A stretch of DNA of 64,000 nt from Gamarada debralockiae (Eukaryota > Ascomycota > Leotiomycetes > Helotiales > Hyphodiscaceae). The notes under the pieces were generated by a model, which was not told where the DNA came from, did no database searches, and saw only the letters and a list, made by a program, of their open reading frames with translations. Location: NCBI GenBank assembly GCA_002803225.1, contig NXFV01001472.1, positions 1 through 64,000 on the forward strand, read 5' to 3'. Positions 21,801-33,624 of this stretch are shown piece after piece. A program made the translations under genes and the position numbers. Positions within the stretch are counted from its first letter, which is position 1. The number at the start of each line of letters is the position of its first letter.

Positions 21801-23384
21801 GATCGAGCCAGCGATAGAACTTCATTCGACAGACCACGAGATGCTTCTGCATTCCAACCTACGCAACCTCCTTCACGACCAGTTGATCCTGATCATGGAC
21901 GATTAAATTCGAGTACGAGACAAGCACCAGACCCAAATTTTGGACGCTTGAATGCGGCACCCGTGCCGGACATTCCTTCAGGTCCTCGCGGCAGAGATTC
22001 TCGTGGCAATCGAATGCCAAATCCTCCACCACCTCGTCGTGACAGTAGACTGCCCGCAGACGCACCTCGTCCGCCAACTCCAGAGAAGCAAGTTCCTACT
22101 GGCCCCTCCTCAACACGTCAGCCAAGACGAACCGCTTCAGGTCAATTTGATCAGCTCTCAAATGCTGCTGGGTCTACACCAAACACACCCGCTGCTGCAT
22201 CACCGGCAGCTGGAATCCACCCAGATCGATTGAAGCATCTCGGGCCTCAAGCCGCACAATCACCACAGCCTTCGCAACCGCCAACTCCGACGGCTTCAGC
22301 TGGAATCCATCCGGATAGACTAAAGGCATTGAATGAGACTGCACCCGCTCCTCCTGCTCATCAACCAAACAGCCGCTCTAGACCTCCAATGCCATCTGTA
22401 GTGACTGGAGGTCCACCTTCTGGGCCGAAGGGATCTCAGTCTAGTCCTATTTCATCAGGACATAATGGGCTTTCCGCACCGACCGGTCCAGCATCGGCTG
22501 TTGAACGAGCACGAGGTGGCAGGCGACAACTTGCTGGTATCAACACCATGCTACAACAAGCCGGGCAGCAGAATGGCCCAGACCGCATGAGTGTTCGAGG
22601 CCGTGGTGCTGCAAGAATGAGTTCTGGCGTGCACCCAGAGACTCCAGTCTCTGCTCCTGCTACACCCGTCGTTCTGCCTCCGCAACCTCCACCACCACCT
22701 GGACGGCCAGAGCCTGCGAGAGACCTTATCAATCCAGCTCGCGCTGATCTCATCACTGGTGGAGGTGCGACATCGAGCGATGAGCGTGAACGGGATCGTA
22801 CTGGTGGGAGACGCGAACGTTCTGGACGCCATAGCCGTAGAAGCTCGAGAAGTCCTCCACCCTCAGATCGAACTCGGGATGGTAAACGCGGTCCTCCGGA
22901 AGAGGATAGAACTCGGGGAGATCCCAAACGTGGTCCTCCTGAAGATGAGCGTCCTGCAAGAGGAGAGCATAGGGATCGTAGAGGTGGTGAGAGAGAGCCT
23001 GAGCGGGAACGACACCAAGGCCGAGAGCCTAGAGAGCCTAGTAGGGAGCAGGGCAGAGATTTGATGGCAGGAAGAGAAGGTGGCAGAGATAGAGAGCGTG
23101 AAAGAGATCGAGATCGAGACTCTACACGTCGCGATGGCAGAGATCGAGAAGGTGGCCGCGATGCACATGATGCTGGATGGGCCGGTGGTAATGAGCGAGG
23201 AGGAGAACGAGCAGGAGAGCGAGGCGGTGACAGAGGTAGCGGTGGCCGAAGAAGCGATATACGAGGCGACCCACGAGGCGAAGACAGACGCGATGGCCGT
23301 GGATCTCGAGATGATGCTAGTAGAAAGCGCCGCAGCGATGGAGAGGGCATGGACCGAGGCCATGAGAAGAGACCGCGAAGATAG
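15883..23384 (+). CDS. THO2: THO complex subunit 2
   Basis: Two exons (15883-20687 and 20738-23384) encode 2483 aa. The 50-nt intron has a GTATGT donor, a CTAAC branch and a CGCAG acceptor, and joins an AG|C codon in frame. The start is ATG 15883 (MAPKRKRTD). THO2 is the largest scaffold of the nuclear THO/TREX complex, which couples transcription elongation to mRNA packaging and export. The large alpha-solenoid body (about 150-1600) includes PVSVRYSIYAEW near 795, VVECAKYFTDLGYDVLVWSL near 870, and FYVTFWALTLSDLSVPGDSY near 1225. The region from about 1620 to the end is disordered, Arg/Asp/Glu-rich and RS-like, as in other fungal Tho2 proteins, and would contact nucleic acid. It contains repeated short motifs (see findings). 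Confidence 0.93.
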
Positions 23385-23898
23385 ATGAATCTGCATCTAG
23401 ATGATACTCGGTGGGATATTGTACGATGGTTGGAGATCATTGAGATACCTTTCGTATGCATTGAAGGCGTTTGCAATGCGATGATGAGATGCATTTTCTG
23501 GCGGGATGGATTGCAGTCACAAATGGGAAAACTTTCTCACCTAGCTTTCTAATTTGAAGGTGGATGATGGGTTGAGTGTCTGGCTTGGCGAGAATTTGAA
23601 CATAGTTCTGCCACTTTTATTTGATTGAGTGACTTCGTGACATGCGTGGAAATCCATCTTCAAGAGAAAGTTTTGACGTTTTCACAACACCAAGTCAACT
23701 CTGAACACTGAAAGAAATTGAATATATTATAATGATCCTATTTCAAAATCCTCAATTTAACAAATTCGTGTCTGGCTTAACACAGCAAGATGAACAAAAT
23801 CTCGGTTTATATTTGCGAGTTTCCAATCCTTCGCACCAACATTACACCTACGTTCTTAAAACATGATCATGAAGCATAGGCGCGTGATAACCATGACA
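23385..23898. other. Intergenic between convergent 3' ends
   Basis: This carries the likely 3' regions of THO2 (+) and the transporter (-). AT-rich words such as ATATATTATAATG occur at 23722-23734. No gene is seen. Confidence 0.45.
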
Positions 23899-25527
23899 TT
23901 AAACTCGGACATCACTTACCATACCCTCACTGCTGTGATTTTCATCCGCATCAAAGACATACTTCTTGAACTCCCGTGCTGGCGTGTTTTTGAGGAACAT
24001 GATATCAAGTTCCGCGTAGGTCCTTCCCTTCGTCTCTGGCAAGCAGAAGAAGCAGTACACGACACCGGCGAGCGAGAAGCCGAAGAATATAAAGGCAAGC
24101 TTGCCTCGCAGATCTCCTTGATCGGGGTTGATAGCATAAGGAACTCCCACACCGCACGCAACGTACAAGACTTCGTTGAAGCAGATCGAGATCGCAGTCG
24201 TTTTTCCGCGAAGTCGAGTGGAGGAGATCTCGGCAAGGATAACGAAACCAAGTGGGCCGATCGTGAGGTTGTAGAAGAAGTTATAGATCAGCATCATGCT
24301 GCTTTGCGCCCAAATCACGCTTGTTGATCGAGGTACTATATCAAGGAGACCGACTATGAAGACGAGGAAAGTGAGGTAGACGAGTCCCCAAGTGAAGATG
24401 TCGCGACGGCCGAGACGTGCGATTAGGAGCCATGAGAGAACTGACCCAACCCATCCGACTGCTTGGACACCGACACCGAAGTTAAACGCGTCGTTGGGGT
24501 TGAGACCCGCGAGCTCGAAGAAGTAGACGCAGTATCCTGTGGTCAGGTAGTTGCCTGAGACCGGTTGGATGGCGTAGATGATTGTCGCGATCGCGGTTCG
24601 TCGGAGATCGCTACCTTTGAAACAATCTACCCAGGTTGCTTTTACCGTGGTTTCCTCCTCGAGTTTGTTAGTATGTTCGATGGCTACGAGGAGCTGGTCG
24701 GTGTCGACTGAGGAGTGGGTGAGTTTCTTGAGTGACTTGAGAGCACCTTCGCGGTCTCCATTTCGTACGAGCCACCAGGGACTTTCAGGGCAGAAAGGGA
24801 GCATGCAGAGGATGAAGATGGGGAAGATCCATTGGCATGCGAAGGGGATTTCGTAGCTCCACTTATCGGGACGGCTTTGGGTTCCTGCAAGGACTCCCGA
24901 AGCAATCAATATGCCCGTACCATAGGCGGTGTTCACGGTTGCGGTAAAGATACCGCGGAGGACGACTGGGGAGACTTCTGAGATATAGGCAGGTCCAAGG
25001 ACGGGATAGGCACCAAGCACCAAACCATTAAGCAGTTCAGCGAATACCAGCTGGATCTTACTCTTGTCCGTGGAGAATTGGATTGCAACGGCAATGCAAG
25101 ACAAGATGCAGCATCCAGCCATCGCCCATCGTCTTCCCCAACGCTCCATTGGAATTCCGATACCAAGAGCTCCGATTACTGAGCCCACAGGAACACCCAA
25201 ATTGAAGGCGGATTGCCATTTAGCCTCGACGATATATCCGCCATATCCAGTATCATACCTTCCGAAATTCTGCTGGAATTGCGGAATGGCAACAAGCGTG
25301 CCAATAATCGTGGGATCAAAACCAGCAACGACGACTCCAAGGGCGAAGAGCAGTGACCAGAAGATCGCAGGAGTGTACAGTCTGATGGCGTCTTTTATGC
25401 TGAGAGCATGTTCTACGGCATTTGCATCTTCAGCTTGCAAGGCTTCGCTTCGGATTCTGATTGTTTTGTTGGTTGCATTGTTCGGGAGCTTGTCATCCAT
25501 GCTGGAATCGTGATTGATAACTGACAT
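23899..25527 (-). CDS. MFS sugar transporter, alpha-glucoside permease type
   Basis: This single-exon gene encodes 542 aa from ATG 25527 (MSVINHDSSMDD). It is a 12-segment plasma-membrane sugar:proton symporter of the major facilitator superfamily. Signatures are GFDPTIIGTLVAIPQFQQNF after the first helix, the loop 2-3 motif MERWGRRWAM, the conserved PESPWWLVRNGD at the end of helix 6, ARLGRRD in loop 8-9, and the PETKGRTYAELD motif after helix 12. FGRYDTGYGGYIVEAKWQSA is typical of fungal maltose/alpha-glucoside permeases (MAL-type), so I infer di- or oligosaccharide uptake. It diverges from the Zn2Cys6 regulator at 26467, an arrangement common for a transporter and its regulator. Confidence 0.88.
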   Translation of the reverse strand: MSVINHDSSMDDKLPNNATNKTIRIRSEALQAEDANAVEHALSIKDAIRLYTPAIFWSLLFALGVVVAGFDPTIIGTLVAIPQFQQNFGRYDTGYGGYIVEAKWQSAFNLGVPVGSVIGALGIGIPMERWGRRWAMAGCCILSCIAVAIQFSTDKSKIQLVFAELLNGLVLGAYPVLGPAYISEVSPVVLRGIFTATVNTAYGTGILIASGVLAGTQSRPDKWSYEIPFACQWIFPIFILCMLPFCPESPWWLVRNGDREGALKSLKKLTHSSVDTDQLLVAIEHTNKLEEETTVKATWVDCFKGSDLRRTAIATIIYAIQPVSGNYLTTGYCVYFFELAGLNPNDAFNFGVGVQAVGWVGSVLSWLLIARLGRRDIFTWGLVYLTFLVFIVGLLDIVPRSTSVIWAQSSMMLIYNFFYNLTIGPLGFVILAEISSTRLRGKTTAISICFNEVLYVACGVGVPYAINPDQGDLRGKLAFIFFGFSLAGVVYCFFCLPETKGRTYAELDIMFLKNTPAREFKKYVFDADENHSSEGMVSDVRV

Positions 25528-26466
25528 GGTGATCGTTGGGAACCAGTGGTGAATCAATTGAGATCAGAAGATGAAAGAAGTGAAGGGCTCTCGAGCTCTG
25601 GAGGACACCAGGTGGGCTGAGAATCCAGTCCTTTGGGAGCTTCCCCAACTTATGGCACGAGGCATGGGTCTTATCTCAATTGTTTTGTGCCTGTCTTTCC
25701 ACCGCAACGGAAGCTTGGGATGGAGGAGGGCATGAGGAGGGGTAGGCCCCAAGTGCAGGGCTTGGTTGGAGAGGCGCTCCGGGGAGCTAGGGTGCTAGGG
25801 TGCTAGATCCCAAAAAGCAAGAGCTGGCTTGCAGGGGAGATGATTACTGGAACCTCTGTGCACTTTTGTGAGCGGCTTCTGCCGTCTCTGTTTCGTCCTC
25901 ATTGGCCCACAGTACACCGAATTACGGTCTCAAAAAGCTCTTTGATATGTCGTATTTTCTGGCCCCGGGACATTGGAACATGCATGCTGTAGAGTTTTAA
26001 TGGCGTTGTTGAGCCTGATGGTTTGACTCAAGGACTCAAAGTACGAGAAAGAGCTTGCGAAGTCGCAGAACGATGGACGGCGAAACTCATGTCCCCGCAC
26101 AACTGTTGATAACCCCGCTGCAGCAATCCCAAACAGCAATTATCTGCAGTACAGGCTCTGCCGACTAGTTGTGTGCCTACGAACCGAACCGATTCAAAAT
26201 GTGGAAAACCGCGACCCGCTGAACGCCCGGGGTAGAATTCTGCGGCATATTAGTGGCCAACTTTCAGGCGGCCTATCATCCCCGGAATCAAAATAAGCGG
26301 CCATGCAGCCACGATGGGGTTCGTGCAGTATTTTTGCTTCTGGGCCCGCGGTTGACTCCCAGGAAAATCCAGAACTCCCCCACATAAAGGGCTTTGGAGC
26401 CCCATCCCTCTTCCCGAACCCGACCTCCCTAACTTCCCGATCTTTCAGAATAGAGTTTAAGCGAAG
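25528..26466. promoter_or_regulatory. Divergent promoter of transporter and Zn2Cys6 regulator
   Basis: The 939 bp between the two divergent start codons hold no supported coding frame. CGG/CCG words that Zn2Cys6 proteins often bind occur, such as CTCCGGGGAG at 25773-25782 and CCCCGG at 26279-26284, but I cannot assign an operator. Confidence 0.4.
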
Positions 26467-28766
26467 ATGGCATCTCCTCCTTCAACGTCGTCGTTCCAGC
26501 CGAGTGGATACCCAAGGAGGCGTGTATCAATGGCCGTGAGTTTGGGGCTTAAATGATCCTTCCCGGCGGCGTGGGGTGTCGAGAAGAGGCTCACTGCTGA
26601 CTTGCTACGAAAATCTGATAGTGTCAAACATGTATGTTCCAGTTCATTTGGACGTGATGATTATCGTTTTCTCCGTCACGGACGGCGCGTCGGTAATGGC
26701 CATTCGCTGAAAACGTGGCAGGTCGTTTCCGCAAGACAAAATGTGATGCCAAGAAGCCGTCATGTACGTTCTGTACCAATCTCACCATCGAATGCATCTA
26801 CCGGAAGATCACTCCAGAGCCAAGGTGATCAGCAATTTTCCTTTATACAATAGACAAGGTTTATGGCGTTGTTGTATAGGTTTGTTGATCAAATACGTTG
26901 TAGATCCCGAATCTCTCGATCCCCTCGTGCTCGGGGTAGGAGAGTGCAAGGGCCAATCGCTCCCGAGCACGAGTCTAGAAGTAGCCAATCCTTGCAAACT
27001 GATTACCCTCCCGTCAATTCCTCGTCGAATTTCAACAAGCCTCCTAGTGGGGATAGTCAGCACAACCTCATTGGATCAGCGAACTTGCAGGCCCTGCCTA
27101 CCCTACGAGACCACGGTGGAAACTATGCAGTGCCGCCTTCTTTTGATGTTCCTAAAACTCATCAGATTCATTTTCCGGAGATGAAGAATGTTCGCTGCCT
27201 ACCACCGCTCAATGAGCTCGTGTACAATGACATGGAAGAATATCTCCAACGCGAGATCGTTCAGGGGGAAAAATTCTATGCCTATGTGCCAGCCGTAGAG
27301 GCTGATTTGTCTCCGAGAACTAGCTGGCTTCTTCAGCAATCATTTGCAATCAATATTCTCCCCTGGCTCCCTCTGTTCCAGGCGGACCACTCGGTGCGCC
27401 ACCTCGAAGACGCAACCATCCACAATTATGATCCATTAAATCCTTCGAGCACTCTCACTTTATTCGTCTTAGCAATTGGAGCGCTTATCAGCCGCCCAAA
27501 TGACACGGAGGATGCGGTAGATCGTCTTGCTGGCATGGAGTACTTTTATAAAGCCCGCAAAAGTCTCGAGCTTCACAATCGAACAAGAAGTTATGATATA
27601 ACTATCATACAATGCCGGATCTTGTCATCGTATGTACGTCTATCGCTTTCCCCGGAGTGTACTAATCTTTCCGCCAGAATTTACCTCTGTCTTTGCCTCA
27701 GACCGCTGCAGGCTTGGAACACAATTAGCGAGGCATCGAATTCGGTTATGGTACTTCTTAAGATGCCAAAGACGATTGCAGGCGATGATAGTGCACTTCA
27801 ATCTTTGAGAAGGGCCTACTGGTGCTGCTACATTATCGAAGCGTATGTGATGTCAAGTTTACAGAAAGTCAGAAACTCTTTTGATTATCTGCTAATTCAT
27901 CCTCCAGGGAATTACGCAACCTCGTCAACTTCAAGACAGAAGGTCTTCTCGAACTAGATGATAAGATACCACTTCCTTTTACTGATCCAAGTGAGCCGGG
28001 GTCCTTCTACTTTATCTCCGAAATTTCAATGCGTAAGCTTTTCGCCGAATTGCTCAAGACTATCAGCTACCAAAGTGAGTGAATCCCATTTAAGTCATCG
28101 CTATTGCTAGCCCCTCTAACTGTTATTAGCTGGTCAAAATACACATCGTCCAGTAGTGGCAGTAGTACACCAGGAGCAACTCAATGATTGGTATGACAAC
28201 CTCGCACCCGGCCTCAAGTTCCCCCTAGGGCCAGACCCAGTTCTAGATCCACACAAAGCATTTTTAAAAGGACAGTACTACTGCGTCTTGGTCATCATCA
28301 ACTGGTCATTCATAGTGAGGCTGATCACAAATGAGCCAATGGATGATGCTAGGAGAGCATACATCACTCAGCACGGCAAGGAATGCTTGGAAGCTATCGT
28401 AATGTACATTCATGCGAGAGAACGAACGATGATGTTCAGGCAGATCATGCTCTTCGCAAGTTTCTATGGGTGAGTTGTCCTTCCATTGTGGTTACTTAGG
28501 ACCGTCTTGCTAATTCTCCGATCAGCCTATATTGCATAGTCATCTCGTTACTTGTCACATATCGAGTACCTGAACTTCGCGATATTGAGGTACCTGGGAT
28601 CGAGATCGCCATTATTAAGGGATATCTTGCCTTGAAAACCTGGGAGAAGAATCCCTCAGTCGGCGTCTGTGTGCAGAGGATCTCTAATATGATGATTCGT
28701 TTGGACATACCCCTTCACTTGCCAATTCATTCGCATCACGTCACTGAGTGCAACCATTCGAACTGA
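26467..28766 (+). CDS. Zn2Cys6 fungal transcription factor
   Basis: Eight exons are predicted: 26467-26535, 26622-26631, 26722-26824, 26880-27629, 27678-27842, 27908-28074, 28130-28469 and 28526-28766, giving 614 aa. Exon 2 is only 10 nt and carries the first Cys. The zinc cluster at residues 24-51 is complete, C-x2-C-x6-C-x6-C-x2-C-x6-C (CQTCRFRKTKC then DAKKPSCTFCTNLTIEC). It is followed by a basic linker and a fungal-specific regulatory domain with PPLNELVYNDMEEYLQ, FVLAIGALISRP, YYKARK-like and LRRAYWCCYIIEAELRN. The 26825-26879 intron end is the least certain junction. A role as regulator of the divergent transporter and convergent dioxygenase is inferred from position only. Confidence 0.82.
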
Positions 28767-28975
28767 ACACCAGCAAATGTGGCGTCATCGCAGACGTGGC
28801 CACCCTTATGTAGGTGCTCAGGATAGATTGTGAGTGGAGACAAATGTACAGGATGCTGATTATCAACAGAGAAGCCACCCAAAGTAAATGCTATGAGTCT
28901 GCGATCAAGGAAGTCATCCGTTCCATCGGTACAGATGAACATTTCGAACCAACCAAAGGAACATCCAACCCGTCG

Positions 28976-30035
28976 TCAACTTTCCTTCGCCATTTTTGGT
29001 AACAGCGCCCGATAAGCCACATTTTCGCTGTCAAAATTCGGTGTAAACGGCGGGTGATCAATACCTTCAGGCACAAAGTCAGAATTATACATCACAGGAT
29101 GTTTCTGTTTTGCCCACTGCTCCACCAACGGCCTCGCGGACTCCGGAAACAACACTTTGGTCGGACACTCATACCACCAAGCCGTGTGACAAAAAGCCAA
29201 TATCATCCGCGGATCCGGGGATCGACTAGGTACTCCAGCATGCCACAGTCTTAGATCTCGAATGACCACCGAACCTTTCGGAATCGAAGGCTGTATCGGA
29301 GGCGCAAAACGTCGTCGATCATCCAGCAAAGTCTCCTTGATCCCGAACCTGGAAGCTGGCTCTCCAGGCTCTTGCACCTTGGGTTTTTGGTCCGCGTAGC
29401 TGCAATCCCGATGTGATCCCAACCATAGCTCCGTTGCTCCGTTCTCGACGTTGGTATCTGAGAGATATACGTTGACGCAGCAGGCGAAAGGAATCATGGC
29501 GTGGTTGAATGTGAGGTCCGCGTGCACGTTCTGCCGTACACCGTTGCAGTTTCCCAGTAGTGTGTTCCCACCGACGAAGTTGACACGGGGATTTGGACCA
29601 ATCAGACTGGAGACGATGGTGAGAGCAGGACCATTGGCCCAGACGTCGCTAAACATGATGTCTGGCTCCAACGGTGGGCCTTGGGCCATGTTTCCTGTGG
29701 GACTTCCGTCGGCTGAGTTCTACGCGAGATTTAGGATGGGACTCTGAGGGAAATGGCTATCGGTTACAGGATTGGATAGATCAACTTGCATTGTTCCAAT
29801 ATGTAGTCGGCAGCTCTCGCAATGTTGCCACCTCGTCTGCTAGTTTGTCGTGGAGCGTCTCAACGTGATCAGGATCAACTGCATTCGATAGACACACAAT
29901 ACCATCTCTATGCAATGCCATAATAGCAATAGCTGCATTCTCGTTAGTGATAGTCTGTGATATCCTCTCATCGTCCGAGAGGCGAATGTCCGTAATGCTC
30001 TGGAACTGCAACGGCGAGGCTGCATCGACAGCCAT
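28976..30035 (-). CDS. Phytanoyl-CoA dioxygenase (PhyH) family protein
   Basis: Two exons (29786-30035 and 28976-29712) encode 328 aa from ATG 30035 (MAVDAASPLQ). The intron 29713-29785 uses an unusual GTTGAT donor. A second intron (30061-30109, GTGAGT to TTACAG) lies in the 5' leader, where the open frame has no ATG. PhyH enzymes use Fe(II), O2 and 2-oxoglutarate to hydroxylate or desaturate substrates. The iron ligands are visible: H-x-D at about 147-149 (RQNVHADLTF) and the distal His at about 241 (RLWHAGVPSRSPDPR), with Arg 252 for 2-oxoglutarate. VGGNTLLGNCNG and GATELWLGSHR are conserved family blocks. The substrate is unknown. It converges with the Zn2Cys6 gene. Confidence 0.85.
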
Positions 30036-30109
30036 AGTAGGCGACAAGGTGTCCAAACCACTGTAAAGGACTGATGGTTAATCAACTGTAAGTATGGCGT
30101 TCCACTCAC

Positions 30110-31922
30110 CCAAGAAAATCCGCGACAGCTCTTGAGAGGTGGGTTGACTACTTATGTCCTCTACGTCCACCTGTCCAAGATTCACGAAATCACAGGCCGC
30201 GTCTCCATGACATCTGACCAATCGCACAGCTTGTCTTGTTTTCTCCTGTTTTATTTCCTACTCTACGATTTTGTCGCAGTTCGCGTGCGGAAAGTCGTGA
30301 TTTGGCCATGAAAATTGGGGTGCGACGGTTGTTCGGGAATCGGGAGGTCGGGGAGGGAGACACCCTGGATCTAGACTTTGCTTTACCCCTAGTCGAAAAA
30401 AAATTAAGGGGATATCGGTTTCATACAGATCCCATCTTAGAAATTTTAGTTTTGTATGAAGAACGATAAGCGCCCTTCCCGCTGCTCGCCCTGGACCCTT
30501 CATCCTCGATCCAATCACCCTCGAAGGAGAGCGAAACTAGATTTCACCTCTCTTTAGGGAAAGTGAACCGAGGGGAGGGGTTGATTGCCACATATCCAAG
30601 CTACCCAATTCGTTCGTTGAGTTGGTTGTGAGAATCTAGCAGCACAGGAAGCGGCTTCGTTAGATCCCACGGCGGCTAAGAACTGGGGCGAGCTGGTTGA
30701 TATCTCAACATGAAAGAAAGTTCTGTCAGCCATCAGCTGGGATGTCGGGTATTGGCAATGTCGTCTTCAAATTCCAAATCTATCCGGGATCGGGATGTCT
30801 TGGCATGATCAGTCCTCCAAGGACATGGAGAGTATGCTGGCGAGTGGCGACTGCAAGGTGGGGGGAAGTACTTCGTACTATATGGCAAATGTCTTGTAAC
30901 TGTAAGTACCGGTGTACGGAGGTACCACACTGCCCACAATGTTCCTGATCTGCCGGTTATTCTTATTTGAAGCCCCTCAATGTCGTACGCCTTTCTCAAT
31001 GGGTCTCTCGTACTAAGTCTCACCAAACAGCGGTGACCACATAACCTGCACCCGTCTCATTTTCTGGGAGTATTATCTGACTGGGTTGAGTCACCCTGAC
31101 GGACTCGTCATAACGCTGCGTGTATGCGAGATAGAGGTCGATCACGATTTTCGCATAATACTTTCGAATGAATTACGAAAGCCGAATCTGAGACCTCACC
31201 AGACTAGTTTGAGAGACAGAACAGGGAAAAGTTGGGGGGTTTCGGGAAGGAGTCTTGTCGTGGGGAGTTTCAGAAGACTTCCCCATATGGAGGGCACAGT
31301 GGCATGCTGGTGACTTCAAAAAATCTGCGAGCAATCCTCAAAACCTTCCAATACTTTGACTGAATATATGGAAATTCTGGATAGTCGATGGCAGCAACAA
31401 TACAAGAGAGAAAATAGAAATATATTTAAAAAGTTGAATGCCAAAGAGATTGTTAGAAAGCGGTGTTTAAAGAATATCAAAATTACGCCTCATTACCCGC
31501 GTTCCCCTTTTCGTCCACAGATGTTCGCCAAAATCCCGATAGTTCAAGGTGGAGAGCCTGTAGTCGTCCACTGGAGTCGCTCACTCTAGGACTTAAGCCA
31601 CCTAGCTGGTGGAGCAGCGCGTTGAACGCTGCAGAATTCTTACAGGGCAGCCCCCAAAGTCCTAATACAGCGCTTTGAACGCTATGACTGAATACCTTCC
31701 GTATTTTTGGGGTTTCAATTCTGAGGCCTTGAAGCGCATATAGAGACCCTAGACGATCTGCTGCAACGATCCACACTTTGCGGAAACGTCTGAAGGGCAC
31801 CTGCATCATCAGGAGGAAGATTGAACTTGGCTGGAAAACCAACTGTCGTTGAAACTCTACAATTTACCCCAGTATCCTCTCTATCTTCACAGCCTGTCTA
31901 ATTAAACACGGATCACAAAAAT
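30110..31922. other. Intergenic, no gene seen
   Basis: About 1.8 kb upstream of the PhyH gene and downstream of the sugar transporter. Short frames only. A poly-A/T run (CGAAAAAAAATTAAGG) lies near 30394. I recognise nothing coding. Confidence 0.5.
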
Positions 31923-33624
31923 CTACCCCGTCTTAACCTCTGGGCTGGAACTCACATCCTCCATTCTAACCGCATGGCCCTTCCCCGCCGCCTCCTCATC
32001 CTCAATATCCCTCCTCACCATATCCTTATGCATAACCCTCTCCACATCCGCAGCTCTCACACTCTCATCCACCGTCCCGAACAGGATATCCATATCCTCC
32101 AAACTCCTTCCCTTAGTCTCCTTGATAAAGAAGAACGCGTAGACACCCATACTCAGACAGAAAATCCCAAACATCAGGAATGTGCGCCATCCGATGTGGT
32201 TCACGGCGTTTGGAGTAACCTCAGTGATGACGAAGTTGAACAGCCATTGTGTGGCGGCGCCCATACCGACTCCGTAGGAACGGAGTCGCGTTGGGAAGAT
32301 CTCGGAGAGGTATACCCAGGGGATTGGACCCCAGGAGGCGGAGTACCCGATAACGTAGAGATATATCATGACGACCATTGCGATAGACGCCGGGGAGACG
32401 GTGTTGACGTTTGTAGGAGGATGAGTATGCAAAACTCCACCGATGATGAACATCATTGTCATCATCCAAGCTGCACCAAACATCAAGGACTTTCTCCGAC
32501 CAAGTTTATCGATACCGATGATCAGGAAAATAGCAGTAGTAACCACCTTGACGGTTCCATAAACTCCAGTTGCGAAAAGAGAAGTGTTCGTCTTGGAGAT
32601 GCCAACTGTTTGGAAAATTTGGGGAGCGTAGTAGCCAATGCTGTTGGTGCCCGAGAACTGCTGCCAGAACATGATACAGAAGCCAGTGAAAAAACGCATC
32701 CGGTTTCCTGGGGTAAGGCATTCTCTCCATCGAACGCCCTCGGTTGCATTGAGCTCTTCTTCGATGGCAGCCCGAATTTCCGCAATCTCCTGGACGACTT
32801 CGGGATCGCTGGGGTCTTCGAGACGCATGTAGGCTAGAGAGGCGGCAGCTTCCTCGTAGCGGCCTTGCTTCATGAGCCATCTGGGTGACTCCTTTAAAAA
32901 CCAGAGACCGATGAACATGATGCCTCCAAAGACCAATTGCAACCCCACAGGAATACGCCATTGTTGGGTAGAAGGCTTGATGTGCAGGGACACGCCGTAA
33001 TCGAGCCAATATGCGAATGTGGATCCAATGACCAGGAACTCCTGGAACAGTCCAGTGATGCGGCCACGTACCGCTGGGGGACAAGACTCGGAAACGAAGA
33101 CGGGAGTGATGGATGACATGCCACCGACACCTAGACCAGCGATCACTCTTCCAGCGTAGATTTGTCCAATATGATGGTGGGCGGAGGTCTGCACTGCGGC
33201 GCCAATGAGAAAGATAACTGCGAAACCCATCAAGGAGTAACGTCGACCATAACGTTCGTTGAGAAAGGCAGCTAATTGAATATATCAGTCCAAATACAAT
33301 GTAATAGGGGGATACCAGAATTACCAGCAATTGAGCCGAAGAAACAGCCGGCGGTCAACAGAGAGACCACGTTGGACGAGATCTTGGCATTCTTTGAGCT
33401 GGCGAAGCCAGAGCTGCCTGTTGGGAGACCGAAGTCTTCCTTGAAACTCGTGAGGGCAAGAACACTGCCCATTACTCCGGTATCATAGCCTAGACGGAGC
33501 TGTCAGTAGGAAATTTCCTTGAATTGGAGGCAATCAACGGTTTCATACCAAAGAGCAATGAGCCAATGTACGCCACGGACGTGAGTACGTAGACTCGATA
33601 ATTCTTGAAGAATTTGTTTACCAT
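31923..33624 (-). CDS. MFS hexose/quinate-type sugar transporter
   Basis: Three exons (33549-33624, 33325-33489, 31923-33271) encode 529 aa from ATG 33624. Introns use GTATGA and GTAATT donors. The protein is a 12-helix sugar porter: YIGSLLFGYDTGVMGSVLAL in helix 1, ERYGRRYSLM in loop 2-3, GRVIAGLGVGGMSSITPVFV and PPAVRGRI in the 4-5 region, PESPRWL-type KESPRWLMKQGR at the 6-7 loop, QQFSGTNSIGYYAPQIFQT in helix 7 (sugar contact), GRRKSLM, and KETKGRSLEDMD at the end. These features resemble fungal quinate (qa-y) and hexose transporters. Whether the cargo is a sugar or quinate cannot be settled here. Confidence 0.88.

Noticed and set aside
22436..23494. A 352-codon open frame antisense to the THO2 tail
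   Set aside because: It is a by-product of the Arg/Asp/Glu/Ser-rich codons on the other strand: it encodes only Ser/Arg/Pro-rich low complexity, lies fully inside a gene and has no domain.
31974..32837. A 287-codon plus-strand frame inside the hexose transporter
   Set aside because: Shadow of the minus-strand transporter gene, which has clear MFS motifs and in-phase introns.
32506..33330. A 274-codon minus-strand frame in the same region
   Set aside because: Alternative frame of the transporter exon; its residues are a frame-shifted mirror with no domain.
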